Part shown: piece by piece, positions 1 through 9,150 of the stretch
Position numbering within the stretch: the first letter of the stretch is position 1
How the letters are laid out: each line of letters starts with the position of its first letter
From: CAVWCW01 sp965365625
GTDB lineage: Bacteria > Pseudomonadota > Gammaproteobacteria > Chromatiales > Chromatiaceae
Assembly (NCBI GenBank): GCA_965365625.1
Contig: CBDUCL010000106.1
Coordinates: 1-9,679 of the forward strand
Direction of reading: 5' to 3'
DNA: 9,679 nucleotides
The notes under the pieces: generated by a model
What the model saw: the letters and a program-made list of their open reading frames with translations, nothing else
Databases searched by the model: none
What the model was told of the DNA's origin: nothing
Made by a program: the position numbers and the translations under genes

Positions 1-102
1 TCGATAACATAACCCACGTTCTCGAGGTCGGGCAGGTCAATCCATAATGTCTACGCCGAATCATTGTTTTCAAGCCTGGACGTGGAGCGCACGCAGCTGT
101 GC

Positions 103-498
103 TCAGTCGTCCGAACTAACCAACTCCACACGTATCCGCACCCTCCGCCAGGGGTTGTCGCTCTCCAACAGCCGAATCACCCGGGCCTCCAGGCGCTCGC
201 CGCGGTCCATCAGGCGGGCCAGCATCGGATTGTCTCGGCGCGGAACATAGCCCAGATGCTCGTTCCGGAACCAGACCGCAATGGCATTGGCGTCATGCCG
301 GTTGAATGGCTCGCGCCTCAGGCTCAGCTCGGCGCCCAGGCTGAGAAACGGCCAGACGCCGGGGCCGCGATGGTGGTCGAAGCCGGCCAGGGGCATCTCG
401 TGCAGAAGTATGCGGCGGGCGCGGGCCGGCGCGCTGCGGCGTCGCGGCAGGCGCGGCGGAAGGTGCAGCAGGCGGGACAGGGTTCTGATCAATTGCAT
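103..498 (-). CDS. Small stand-alone HIRAN-domain protein
   Basis: A 131-aa protein that is mostly one HIRAN domain, at about residues 29-127. Visible hallmarks are the REPFNRHDANAIAV segment (62-75) and LGYVPR (82-87), followed by a basic C-terminal part with RRVRIRVEL. HIRAN domains are known from HLTF/Rad5-type helicases, where they bind DNA ends, and they also occur as short single-domain bacterial proteins of unknown role. The first 29 residues are rich in Arg and Pro and lack a clear signal peptide. I chose the ATG at 498 because GGAGGA lies 6 nt upstream; in-frame starts at 519 and 576 would add residues unlike the family. It is the last gene of the minus-strand run, 96 bp after the WYL regulator. 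A DNA-binding or repair-related role is inference from the domain only. Confidence 0.85.
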   Translation of the reverse strand: MQLIRTLSRLLHLPPRLPRRRSAPARARRILLHEMPLAGFDHHRGPGVWPFLSLGAELSLRREPFNRHDANAIAVWFRNEHLGYVPRRDNPMLARLMDRGERLEARVIRLLESDNPWRRVRIRVELVSSDD

Positions 499-504
499 GG
501 CGGC

Positions 505-510
505 TCCTCC
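505..510 (-). promoter_or_regulatory. Ribosome binding site of the HIRAN gene
   Basis: The minus strand reads GGAGGA, with 6 nt to the ATG at 498. It is a much stronger Shine-Dalgarno sequence than any other in the minus-strand run. It decides the start against two longer in-frame options and suggests the gene is translated independently of its upstream neighbour. Confidence 0.75.
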
Positions 511-541
511 AAGTTGCATGGGCCCCCAGTGTAGCCAGGGG

Positions 542-564
542 GGTGGCTCAAACCGTGAGCCACC
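542..564. promoter_or_regulatory. Perfect 9-bp inverted repeat between the WYL and HIRAN genes
   Basis: GGTGGCTCA (542-550) and TGAGCCACC (556-564) are perfect reverse complements around a 5-nt loop. They lie in the 96-bp gap after the WYL stop and before the HIRAN start. Neither strand has a run of T after the stem, so it does not look like a standard Rho-independent terminator. It could be a weak or Rho-assisted terminator, a processing hairpin, or an operator for a dimeric regulator such as the adjacent WYL protein. The choice among these is inference. Confidence 0.5.
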
Positions 565-594
565 TCCGCAATTCAATCCAACGGCGGGAGCGGC

Positions 595-1566
595 TCAACC
601 GCCGGCATACAGGGCGGCGGCGGCGCGCAATTGCCTGGCCACCGCTTGGCGCAGGGCATCGGGGGCCAGGACCTCGACCTCGGGACCATACTTGAGGAGA
701 TCCATAATCAGCTCCCGGGGGTCGTGGTAGGGCAGGCGCAGCTCGTAGCGCCCATCGGCACACCAGCGGCCTTGCTGCTGCGAGTGCCAGCGCTCCTGGG
801 CCACCCAGCGCGCCCGTTGCGGACTGAAGCGCAGCACCGCGGTCTGATCGGCGCGGCCGGCGAAGATGCCGTAGGCGCTGCCGAAGTGATCCTCCATCTC
901 GGCCTCGCTCACCTCCAGGGCCGGCTCGGGGCTGACCTCGGCGGCGCGGATGGCGTCCAGGGCGAAACTGCGTAGGCCATCGCGCAGGTGGCACCAGGCG
1001 TCCAGGTACCAATTGTCGCGATAGTGCACCAGACGCTGGGGGGAGACCAGGCGCTGGCTGGTCCGGTCCTGGGCCCGGCTGTAGTAGTCGAGCTGCAGGC
1101 GCCGGCGCTGGGCCAGGGCGCCGGCCACCTGCTGAAAGCAGTCGCCGGCCGGGCGGGCAGCCATCTGGACGATACGGATGCGCCGCCCCAGCTGGGCACT
1201 GCCGGCGTGCTGGGTGGCGAGAATAGCGTCAATGCGCCGCACCAGGGGGCCGAGCAGGGAATCCATGAGCCCGGGTTGGGCGCTCGTCAGCAGTTGCTGG
1301 GCACTGAGCAGGGCATAGAGTTCGGAGTCGTTGAACCAAAGTCCCGGCAGTTCGTACAGGGGCTGCTCGCTGTGATCGTAGTAATAGCCGTTGCGCTCGG
1401 GGTCGTAGCGAATGGGGGCGCCCAGGAAGTCGCGCAGGTCTTCGATGGCACGCTTGACCGTGGCGCGGGAGCATTCGAGTTGGCGCTCCAGCTCGCGCCG
1501 GGGCACCGGTTGCCGTGCCCCCTGCAAAAGCTTGTTGAGCTGGAAGATGCGGTCGAACCGGTCCAC
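595..1566 (-). CDS. WYL-domain HTH transcriptional regulator (YafY-like)
   Basis: A 323-aa DNA-binding regulator with the usual three-part layout. It has an N-terminal winged helix-turn-helix (about 1-65, with SRATVKRAIEDLRDFLGAPI as recognition region and first wing strand), a central WYL domain (about 135-215, W186-Y187-L188, with later Arg and Phe positions) and a C-terminal WCX-type extension (about 240-318, including the LPYHDPRELIMDLLKYG segment). WYL domains are thought to sense nucleic-acid or nucleotide ligands and often control DNA-damage or defence genes. The start is GTG at 1566, which gives the family-typical MDRFDRIFQLNKLL opening. I see no good Shine-Dalgarno sequence. The GTG is only 12 nt after the rsfS stop, so translational coupling is plausible. 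The likely local target is itself or the HIRAN gene; this is inferred from position only. Confidence 0.9.
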   Translation of the reverse strand: MDRFDRIFQLNKLLQGARQPVPRRELERQLECSRATVKRAIEDLRDFLGAPIRYDPERNGYYYDHSEQPLYELPGLWFNDSELYALLSAQQLLTSAQPGLMDSLLGPLVRRIDAILATQHAGSAQLGRRIRIVQMAARPAGDCFQQVAGALAQRRRLQLDYYSRAQDRTSQRLVSPQRLVHYRDNWYLDAWCHLRDGLRSFALDAIRAAEVSPEPALEVSEAEMEDHFGSAYGIFAGRADQTAVLRFSPQRARWVAQERWHSQQQGRWCADGRYELRLPYHDPRELIMDLLKYGPEVEVLAPDALRQAVARQLRAAAALYAGG

Positions 1567-1578
1567 GCCGGGCCGGGG

Positions 1579-1938
1579 TCAGCGGGCGTCGCTGGCCTGA
1601 CTGCCGGTCTCCGGGCTGTTCAAGGACCAGAGCCGTTCCAATTGGTAGAAGTCCCGCACCTTCGGCTGCATGACGTGTACCACCACACCGTTGAGGTCCA
1701 CCAAGGCCCATTCGCCCTCGTTGGCCCCCTCCATGCCCAACGGCATCTCGCCGGCGGCCTTGGCCTGGAAGTAGACCGCCTCGGCCAGGGACTTGACGTG
1801 GCGGTCGCTGGTGCCGCTGGCGATCACCATGATGTCGGTAATGCTGGTCTTGCCGCGGACGTCGATAACGAGGATATCCCGGCCCTTCATGTCTTCGAGT
1901 TCCTTGACGACCAGATCCCTGAGTTCTTCAACTTGCAT
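1579..1938 (-). CDS. rsfS: Ribosomal silencing factor RsfS
   Basis: A 119-aa RsfS (YbeB/Iojap family). The family binds ribosomal protein uL14 on the large subunit and blocks joining to the small subunit, which lowers translation under nutrient limitation. Typical segments are visible: the opening MQVEELRDLVVKELEDMKG, the core ITDIMVIASGTSDRHVKSLAEAV (about 33-55), and the conserved DLNGVVVHVM followed by RDFYQLERLW (81-104). The ATG at 1938 gives the standard N-terminus and has AGGA a few bases upstream. An in-frame start at 2016 would add 26 residues not typical of the family. It lies 85 bp after nadD, its common partner. Downstream, rlmH is replaced by the WYL gene. Confidence 0.95.
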   Translation of the reverse strand: MQVEELRDLVVKELEDMKGRDILVIDVRGKTSITDIMVIASGTSDRHVKSLAEAVYFQAKAAGEMPLGMEGANEGEWALVDLNGVVVHVMQPKVRDFYQLERLWSLNSPETGSQASDAR

Positions 1939-2023
1939 AGAGTTTCCTGTGGTTGGCGCCGCTGGGGCGGTGGAGAGTCCGGAGCACTTGGCGGCCAGGC
2001 TCTCAGGGTCAAGCATACCCGAT

Positions 2024-2662
2024 TTAGCCAGGCCCGGCGTAGAAGCCAGCGGCTCGGATGCGGGCCAGCACCGGGTCCGGCAGCAGAAAGCGCGGGCTCA
2101 AGCCACGGGCCAGCAGGCCGCGGATGGCAGTGGCGGAGATCTCCAACTGGGTAACCTTCACCAGGTGCAGGTATCCCGCCGGGTGGGCGCGCAGGGCGGC
2201 CGGGTCGTCCTGCCGGCGCTCGGCCAACAGCCCGCGCAGGTAGGGCTCGTCGGGAAGCGCCGCATCGGGCCGGTGCATAATCACCAAATGGGCCAGCTCG
2301 AGGATGCGCTCCGGTCGATGCCAGCTCTGGAAACCGGCAAAGGCGTCCAGTCCCAGCAGCAGGCAGATCGGCAGCCGCTCGCCCAGCTCCTGGCGCAGCG
2401 CGGCCAGGGTATCGACGGTGTAGGAGATGCCCTCCCGGGCCAGCTCCCGCCGATCGAGCACGAACCCCGGCTGATCGGTGATGGCCAGCTCCACCAGTTC
2501 CGCCCGCTGCTCCGCCCCCAGCCGCGGCGGCTCACGGTGCGGCGGCCGACGCAGGGGGATCAAACGCAACTGCTCCAGCCCCAGGGCCTGCTGCACGTCG
2601 AGGGCAGTCCGCAGGTGGCCGTAGTGGATGGGGTCGAAGGTGCCGCCGAGGATGCCGATCAT
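2024..2662 (-). CDS. nadD: Nicotinate-nucleotide adenylyltransferase NadD
   Basis: A 212-aa cytosolic enzyme that transfers AMP from ATP to nicotinate mononucleotide, giving deamido-NAD, the step before NAD synthetase. The nucleotidyltransferase signature GGTFDPIHYGH is at residues 6-16, and the second ATP-binding motif ISATAIR is at 175-181. LLLGLDAFAGFQSWHR (101-116) is also typical of NadD. Length agrees with the E. coli enzyme (about 213 aa). The ATG at 2662 is the only start that keeps the complete N-terminal strand. There is no clear Shine-Dalgarno sequence: the bases before the ATG are gtcactgataatcc, and a heptamer-repeat hairpin lies directly upstream. This could affect its expression (inference). 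Confidence 0.96.
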   Translation of the reverse strand: MIGILGGTFDPIHYGHLRTALDVQQALGLEQLRLIPLRRPPHREPPRLGAEQRAELVELAITDQPGFVLDRRELAREGISYTVDTLAALRQELGERLPICLLLGLDAFAGFQSWHRPERILELAHLVIMHRPDAALPDEPYLRGLLAERRQDDPAALRAHPAGYLHLVKVTQLEISATAIRGLLARGLSPRFLLPDPVLARIRAAGFYAGPG

Positions 2663-2676
2663 GGATTATCAGTGAC

Positions 2677-2787
2677 GAGGACTGAGTGCTGAGGACTGAG
2701 TAGAAAGCGGTCGGGGATTGGAGATAAGCCGCGCGTCGGCGCTCAGTCCTCAGTCCTCAGTCCTCAGTCCTCAGTCCTCAGTCCTCA
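2677..2787. repeat. Potential long stem-loop from inverted heptamer repeats
   Basis: The left arm at 2677-2700 is a degenerate inverted copy of the CTCAGTC array at 2742-2787. Its reverse complement matches 24 nt of the array at 22 positions. Because the array has period 7, the arm can pair in four registers, starting at 2742, 2749, 2756 or 2763. The loop is 41 to 62 nt and includes a small GCCG/CGGC hairpin at 2728-2740. The structure fills most of the 131-bp proA-nadD gap. In the minus-strand transcript its distal edge is about 14 nt from the nadD start codon. No T-run follows, so a classical terminator is unlikely. Confidence 0.7.
2742..2787. repeat. Tandem CTCAGTC heptamer array, about 6.6 copies
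   Basis: Six perfect consecutive copies of the 7-bp unit CTCAGTC, plus four bases of a seventh, end 6 bp from the proA stop codon. All copies are identical, which suggests recent expansion or slippage rather than an old conserved site. The unit is not a multiple of three and lies outside any gene here. It could be a dispersed intergenic repeat, a hypermutable tract, or part of an RNA hairpin. I cannot assign it to a named repeat family from sequence alone. Confidence 0.95.
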
Positions 2788-2793
2788 AGATCT

Positions 2794-4074
2794 TCACTGC
2801 CTGATATGCCCGTCGCCCAGCACCACGAACTTGACCGAGGTCAGGCCTTCGAGGCCGACCGGACCGCGGGCGTGGAACTTGTCGGTGCTGATGCCGATCT
2901 CGGCCCCCAAGCCGTATTCGAAGCCATCGGCGAAGCGGGTGGAGGCGTTGACCATGACCGAGCTGGAGTCGACTTCGCGCAGGAAGCGGCGGGCCCGAGT
3001 GTAGTTCTCGGTGACGATGCTGTCGGTGTGCTGAGAGCTGTGGCGGGCGATGTGCTCGATCGCTTCGTCCATATCCTTGACCACGCGGATGGCCAGGATC
3101 GGGGCCAGGTATTCGGTGTCCCAGTCGGCTTCGGTAGCGGCCAGGGTGCCCGGGGCCAGGCGCTGGCTGGTCTCGCATCCCCGCAGCTCGACGCCCATTT
3201 CCTGATACATCTTGGCCAGCTCCGGCAGCACCTGCTCGGCGATGCCTTCGGCCACCAGCAGGGTCTCCATGGTATTGCAGGTTCCGTAGCGCTGGGTCTT
3301 GGCGTTGAAGGCGACCTGGATCGCCTTGTCCAGGTCCGCCTCGTCGTCGATATAGACGTGACAGATGCCGTCCAGATGCTTGATCACCGGCACCCGGGCA
3401 TCGCGGCTGATGCGCTCGATCAGGCCCTTGCCGCCGCGGGGGATAATCACGTCGATGGATTCCGGCATGCTGATCATCTCACCCACCGCGGCGCGATCGG
3501 TGGTGGCCAGCACCTGGATCCCGTCCGCCGGCAAGCCGGCCGCCTCCAGCCCGCGGTGGATGCCGGCGGCGATGGCCTGGTTGGAGTGGAAGGCCTCGGA
3601 GCCGCCCCGCAACACCGTGGCATTGCCGGACTTCAGGCACAGGGCGGCGGCGTCGGCGGTCACATTGGGCCGGGACTCGTAAATAATGCCCACCACCCCG
3701 AGGGGCACCCGCATGCGCCCGACCTGGATGCCGCTGGGGCGGTAGTCGAGGTTGGTGATGGCACCGATGGGGTCCGGCAAAGCGGCGATCTGGCGCAGGC
3801 CCTCGACCATCGAGTCGATGCGCCCCGGGGTCAGTTCCAGGCGGTCCAGCAGGGCGGGCTCCAGGCCCTTGTCGCGCCCGGCGGCCAGGTCTTTGGCGTT
3901 TTCCGCCATCAGGGCCTCGGCGTTCGACTCCAGGTCCTCGGCGATGGCCAGCAGGGCGGCGTTCTTCTCCCCGGTGCTGGCCCGGGCCAGCAGCCGGGAG
4001 GCGGACCGGGCGCGTCGGCCCAGATCGGCCATATAGGCGTGAATGTCGGTGATTGCTTGGGTGTCTGCAGTCAT
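2794..4074 (-). CDS. proA: Gamma-glutamyl phosphate reductase ProA
   Basis: A 426-aa NADPH-dependent enzyme of proline synthesis that reduces gamma-glutamyl phosphate to glutamate 5-semialdehyde in the cytosol. It belongs to the aldehyde dehydrogenase superfamily. Seen in the sequence: the VPLGVVGIIYESRPNVT segment (123-139), the LRGGSEA cofactor-side loop (155-161), the catalytic Cys266 in YGTCNTMETLLV, and the ProA signature VVKDMDEAIEHIARHSSQHT (331-350) continuing to DSI. Length is close to the E. coli protein (417 aa). The ATG at 4074 gives MTADTQAITDIHAYMADLG; the frame is open for 54 codons upstream, but that part is the overlapping end of holA. The gap to holA is 26 bp. Its partner proB is not in the window. 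Having proA next to nadD is also seen in Pseudomonas. Confidence 0.97.
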   Translation of the reverse strand: MTADTQAITDIHAYMADLGRRARSASRLLARASTGEKNAALLAIAEDLESNAEALMAENAKDLAAGRDKGLEPALLDRLELTPGRIDSMVEGLRQIAALPDPIGAITNLDYRPSGIQVGRMRVPLGVVGIIYESRPNVTADAAALCLKSGNATVLRGGSEAFHSNQAIAAGIHRGLEAAGLPADGIQVLATTDRAAVGEMISMPESIDVIIPRGGKGLIERISRDARVPVIKHLDGICHVYIDDEADLDKAIQVAFNAKTQRYGTCNTMETLLVAEGIAEQVLPELAKMYQEMGVELRGCETSQRLAPGTLAATEADWDTEYLAPILAIRVVKDMDEAIEHIARHSSQHTDSIVTENYTRARRFLREVDSSSVMVNASTRFADGFEYGLGAEIGISTDKFHARGPVGLEGLTSVKFVVLGDGHIRQ

Positions 4075-4100
4075 GTCGTGGTTTTCCGTCGGTTCTAATC

Positions 4101-5126
4101 TCAGCTCTGGCCCAGACTCGGCAGGCCGGCCATGTGCGCGGTGAGCCGCCGCAACGCCTCCCAGGGATCGGCCCCGGGCTCCCGGCCCTTGATGATGCGG
4201 TCGATCCGGGCGCAGCCCCGCAACAGGCCCCGCCACTGGCGGCTGCCGAAGCGCTGGAGACCCTGGCGCACCAGCGGCTTGCGCTTGTCCCAGACTCGCA
4301 GCTCGGCGAACGCCCGCTCCAACGGCTGTCCCTGCTCCTGAACCCGGGCCAGGCGCGCCAGGGTGCGGATCTCCCGGGCCAGGGCCCAGAGCACCACCGG
4401 CGCCGGCACGTCTTCGGCGCGCAACCCGTCGAGCATGCGCAGGCAGCGCCCGGCCTGGCCCTGCAGGGCGCTGTCGACCAGCCCGAACACATCGAAGCGC
4501 GCGCTGTCCGCCACCGCCGCCAGCAACTGCTCGGCGTCCAGAGGACCCGGGCCGTGCAGGAGCAGGAGCTTGTCGATCTCCTGGGCGGCGGCCAGCAGGT
4601 TGCCCTCCACCCGCTCGGCCAGCATCCCCACCACATCCGGCCCCGGCTGCAAGCCAAGTCCACGCATCCGCCGCTCAATCCACTGCCCGAGCTGGCGCCC
4701 CTGCAGCGGCCAGACCTGGATCAGCACCCCTGCCTGGTCCAGGGCCTTGACCCATTTGCTCTTGAGCTGATTGGCATCCAGCTTGGGGCCAGTGACCAGC
4801 AACAGGGTGTCCAACGGCAGGCGCTCCACATAGGCACACAGGGCCTGGCTGCCGTCGGTGCCGATGCGGGTGCTGGCCAGCCGCAACTCCAGGATGCGGC
4901 GTTCGGCGAACAACGACAGGTTGTCGGCCTCCGCAGCCAGGGCATGCCAGTCGAAGCCCGGGCCCTGCTCCAGCACCTGGCGGTCGCTGTAGTCCTGGGC
5001 CCGGGCCGCGGCCCGCACCGCATCCGCCGCCTCCCCACGCTGCAGGGGCTCGTCGCCGACAATCAGGTAGACCGGGCGCAGGCCTTTGGCCAGCTGGCCG
5101 GGGAGATCGTCGGCGCGCAGCCTCAT
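4101..5126 (-). CDS. holA: DNA polymerase III delta subunit HolA
   Basis: A 341-aa clamp-loader subunit, similar in length to the E. coli delta subunit (343 aa). Delta binds the beta sliding clamp and opens its interface within the tau/gamma-delta-delta' complex. Visible family features are VYLIVGDEPLQ near the N-terminus (19-29), the LFAERRILELR region (72-82) where delta contacts beta, EGNLLAAAQEIDKL (174-187), and SARFDVFGLVDSALQG (208-223) in the helical collar region. The C-terminus contains ARIDRIIKG (306-314) and a DPWEALRRL segment. The ATG at 5126 is 10 bp after the lptE stop and has no evident Shine-Dalgarno sequence, so coupling to lptE translation is likely. Confidence 0.95.
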   Translation of the reverse strand: MRLRADDLPGQLAKGLRPVYLIVGDEPLQRGEAADAVRAAARAQDYSDRQVLEQGPGFDWHALAAEADNLSLFAERRILELRLASTRIGTDGSQALCAYVERLPLDTLLLVTGPKLDANQLKSKWVKALDQAGVLIQVWPLQGRQLGQWIERRMRGLGLQPGPDVVGMLAERVEGNLLAAAQEIDKLLLLHGPGPLDAEQLLAAVADSARFDVFGLVDSALQGQAGRCLRMLDGLRAEDVPAPVVLWALAREIRTLARLARVQEQGQPLERAFAELRVWDKRKPLVRQGLQRFGSRQWRGLLRGCARIDRIIKGREPGADPWEALRRLTAHMAGLPSLGQS

Positions 5127-5136
5127 GGGCAGCGAA

Positions 5137-5628
5137 TCACTGGAGGCGGGCGCGGATGCGGGTCAGGATGCGGCCGCTGAGCTCCTGCTCCATATCTTGG
5201 CGCAGCAGGATCGCCTCCTGCTGCTTGCCCAACACCTCTACGTCCGGATTCACCTGGGCGCGGGTCACCACTACCCGCTGGCGCGGAACCATTTCGGCAC
5301 CGGTACCATCGAGCACGTCGAATTCCAGCTGATAGATGAGTTCGCGCTCCAGCACCTTGCCCTGGCCATCCACCGCCAATACCCGGGTGCTGGATCTCTC
5401 TTTGAACAGGCGGATCTGCGACCGGGCCTGATCCGGTGCCTCGGCCAGTTGGATGCCTCCGTCGGTCAAGGTCTCGCGCAGGTTCTGAGCCACGCCGCTG
5501 TCGGTCGCACCCTGGACGTAGACCGGCATCAATTCTTCCGGCGCAGAGACTTCCCCGCGCAGATGAAAGCCGCAGCCGGTCAGTCCCAGCGCTAGTAGCA
5601 GAGCCAGCAGTATGTTGATTTGCCGCAT
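5137..5628 (-). CDS. lptE: LPS-assembly lipoprotein LptE
   Basis: A 163-aa outer-membrane lipoprotein that plugs the LptD barrel and helps insert LPS into the outer leaflet. A hydrophobic signal peptide (about 5-18) ends in the lipobox LTGC, with the lipidated Cys19. It is followed at once by GFHLRG, the typical start of mature LptE. The remainder has the alternating-strand pattern of the family, with YQLEFDVLDGTG and a helical C-terminal tail ending RILTRIRARLQ. It is shorter than E. coli LptE (193 aa), as many non-enteric homologues are. The ATG at 5628 lies 6 nt from the leuS stop. The leuS stop overlaps a GGGTGA stretch that may serve as ribosome binding site, so the two genes are probably coupled. 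Confidence 0.93.
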   Translation of the reverse strand: MRQINILLALLLALGLTGCGFHLRGEVSAPEELMPVYVQGATDSGVAQNLRETLTDGGIQLAEAPDQARSQIRLFKERSSTRVLAVDGQGKVLERELIYQLEFDVLDGTGAEMVPRQRVVVTRAQVNPDVEVLGKQQEAILLRQDMEQELSGRILTRIRARLQ

Positions 5629-5634
5629 AGGGAT

Positions 5635-8220
<2,586 letters not shown>

Positions 8221-8396
8221 GATGCGTGCGCCGGGTTCGGACCCTTGGATCGGGTCGGCGGAAAACTCGTAAGGATAACCGAGGCGGGCTTGCCCTGCAT
8301 CATTTGCTGTGCCCATGGCGCCCCGCAAACTCTATAATCAATAAGAACAAGCAGCCGCCCGAGACCAGCCGAACCGGGCGGCGGAAGGAGCATACA
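8221..8396. promoter_or_regulatory. Divergent intergenic region between leuS and the ybeL-like gene
   Basis: This 176-bp gap between divergent start codons should hold promoters for both directions. On the plus strand a perfect TATAAT is at 8333-8338. On the minus strand I find no convincing -10/-35 pair. A short dyad, GACCC at 8240-8244 with GGGTC at 8252-8256, would fall in the leuS leader about 20 nt before its ATG. Nothing here resembles a T-box, which would in any case be unusual in gammaproteobacteria. Confidence 0.5.
8333..8338 (+). promoter_or_regulatory. Candidate -10 element for the ybeL-like gene
   Basis: A perfect TATAAT lies 58 bp upstream of the ATG at 8397. The properly spaced -35 position (8310-8315, TGCCCA) is poor, and the better TTGCTG at 8304-8309 is 23 bp away, too far for a normal sigma-70 promoter. 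The assignment rests on the -10 hexamer and its position only. Confidence 0.4.
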
Positions 8397-8939
8397 ATGA
8401 GCAACGAACGTCCGAACGACGCCATCGGCCGCATGGTGGCCGCCTACGAGAAGATGCTGGAACGCGTGCACGAGACCCTGGAGCGTGCCGAAAACGAGAC
8501 CATCCCCCAGCTCAAGCAGAATATCGACCAGGCGCGGGAAAAGGCGGTGGAACTGGGCGAACTGACCCGGGAAGAGGCGGAAAAGGTGGCCGGCTATATC
8601 GAACGCGACCTCCAGGACGCCGCCAGCTACCTGCACGAAAGCCAGGAGCAGTTTTCCCAATGGCTGCGCTTCGACCTGGACCAGATCGAGAATCGCCTGT
8701 TGGAGATGTTCGCGGACGTGGCCGACCGCACCCAGGTAGAACTCAGCAAATTGGCCGAGCAAGCGCGCCGGGCCCAGCTCTACCACACCGGCGAGGTCAC
8801 CGGTCCGGGCACCCTGGCCTGCCGCTGGTGCGGCAAGGAGATGCACTTTCGCAAGGCCGGACATATCCCGCCCTGCCCCAAGTGCCGGGGTACCGAGTTC
8901 CGGCGCACCGGCGACGAGAGCGAGAAAAGCGCTGAATAG
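8397..8939 (+). CDS. ybeL: YbeL/DUF1451-type zinc-ribbon protein
   Basis: A 180-aa soluble protein of the DUF1451 (YbeL) family. Residues 1-127 are highly charged and strongly helical, probably coiled coil. The C-terminal part carries a four-cysteine zinc ribbon, C142-x2-C145 and C160-x2-C163, after YHTGEVTGPGTLACRWCG (129-146). The family's function is unknown. The start at 8397 is supported by AAGGAG 6 nt upstream; an in-frame ATG at 8226 would add 57 unrelated residues. The gene is divergent from leuS, and E. coli ybeL also neighbours leuS, which supports the assignment. It is followed immediately by a terminator, so it is probably monocistronic. Confidence 0.9.
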   Translation: MSNERPNDAIGRMVAAYEKMLERVHETLERAENETIPQLKQNIDQAREKAVELGELTREEAEKVAGYIERDLQDAASYLHESQEQFSQWLRFDLDQIENRLLEMFADVADRTQVELSKLAEQARRAQLYHTGEVTGPGTLACRWCGKEMHFRKAGHIPPCPKCRGTEFRRTGDESEKSAE

Positions 8940-8988
8940 AGGTCTTGCCGTGCGGGGCAGGATGCCCCCGCGCCAACCTCGGCTTTTT
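8939..8988 (+). terminator. Rho-independent terminator after the ybeL-like gene
   Basis: GAGGT at 8939-8943 pairs with ACCTC at 8976-8980. Inside this, GCGGGGC pairs with GCCCCCGC (one bulged base) around an AGGAT loop. Three bases later comes TTTTT at 8984-8988. The outer stem begins on the last base of the ybeL-like stop codon. The internal mismatches make it an imperfect, two-part hairpin. Confidence 0.65.
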
Positions 8989-9007
8989 AAGCGAATTAAC
9001 AAATTCC

Positions 9008-9030
9008 ATACCGGTATCCAAGTTTTGGAT
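9008..9030. promoter_or_regulatory. Two adjoining small palindromes, possible operator
   Basis: ATACCGGTAT (9008-9017) is a perfect 10-bp palindrome. It overlaps by two bases a second dyad, ATCCAA-gtt-TTGGAT (9016-9030). Both lie 120-145 bp upstream of the 121-aa gene in an AT-richer stretch after the ybeL terminator, where a promoter for the downstream genes would be expected. A TATGAT at 9055-9060 could be a -10 element but lacks a convincing -35 partner. An operator role is inference. Confidence 0.35.
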
Positions 9031-9104
9031 TACCCCCTTACAAGCCCCCTGCTCTATGATATTGGCCCCGTAAAAATGCGCGCTTGCACCTAAGCGCCAC
9101 GCAC

Positions 9105-9130
9105 GGGCGATTCGGCCAGCCGAATCGCCC
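9105..9130 (+). promoter_or_regulatory. Perfect 11-bp hairpin in the leader of the 121-aa gene
   Basis: GGGCGATTCGG (9105-9115) and CCGAATCGCCC (9120-9130) are exact reverse complements with a CCAG loop. The hairpin ends 20 bp before the ATG at 9151 and 10 bp before its ribosome binding site. No T-run follows, so it is not a standard terminator. It could stabilise the mRNA 5' end, bind a protein, or act as a DNA operator. The role is unknown. Confidence 0.6.
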
Positions 9131-9150
9131 CAAGATCACCGGGAGCCGAG

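Noticed and set aside
1..102. A small gene or promoter at the left edge
   Set aside because: Short frames here have no ribosome binding site or family resemblance, and promoter-like hexamers are badly spaced.
102..108. A CTCAGTC heptamer overlapping the HIRAN stop, as another copy of the array unit
   Set aside because: It is a single 7-bp match, expected by chance in a window of this size.
988..2154. Long plus-strand frame opposite the WYL and rsfS genes
   Set aside because: It spans two clear minus-strand genes and their gap and has no recognisable domain; it is a GC-bias shadow.
2742..2787. CRISPR-like array
   Set aside because: The unit is only 7 bp and directly repeated, with no spacers and no cas genes nearby.
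2677..2787. Rho-independent terminator after proA
   Set aside because: The stem could form, but no T-run follows on either strand, and the pairing is long and multi-register rather than a compact terminator.
2806..4098. Plus-strand frame of 430 codons opposite proA
   Set aside because: proA is complete with its catalytic Cys and signature; the antisense frame is compositional.
8240..8256. Attenuator or T-box in the leuS leader
   Set aside because: Only a 5-bp dyad is present, with no leader peptide, no T-box sequence and no terminator.
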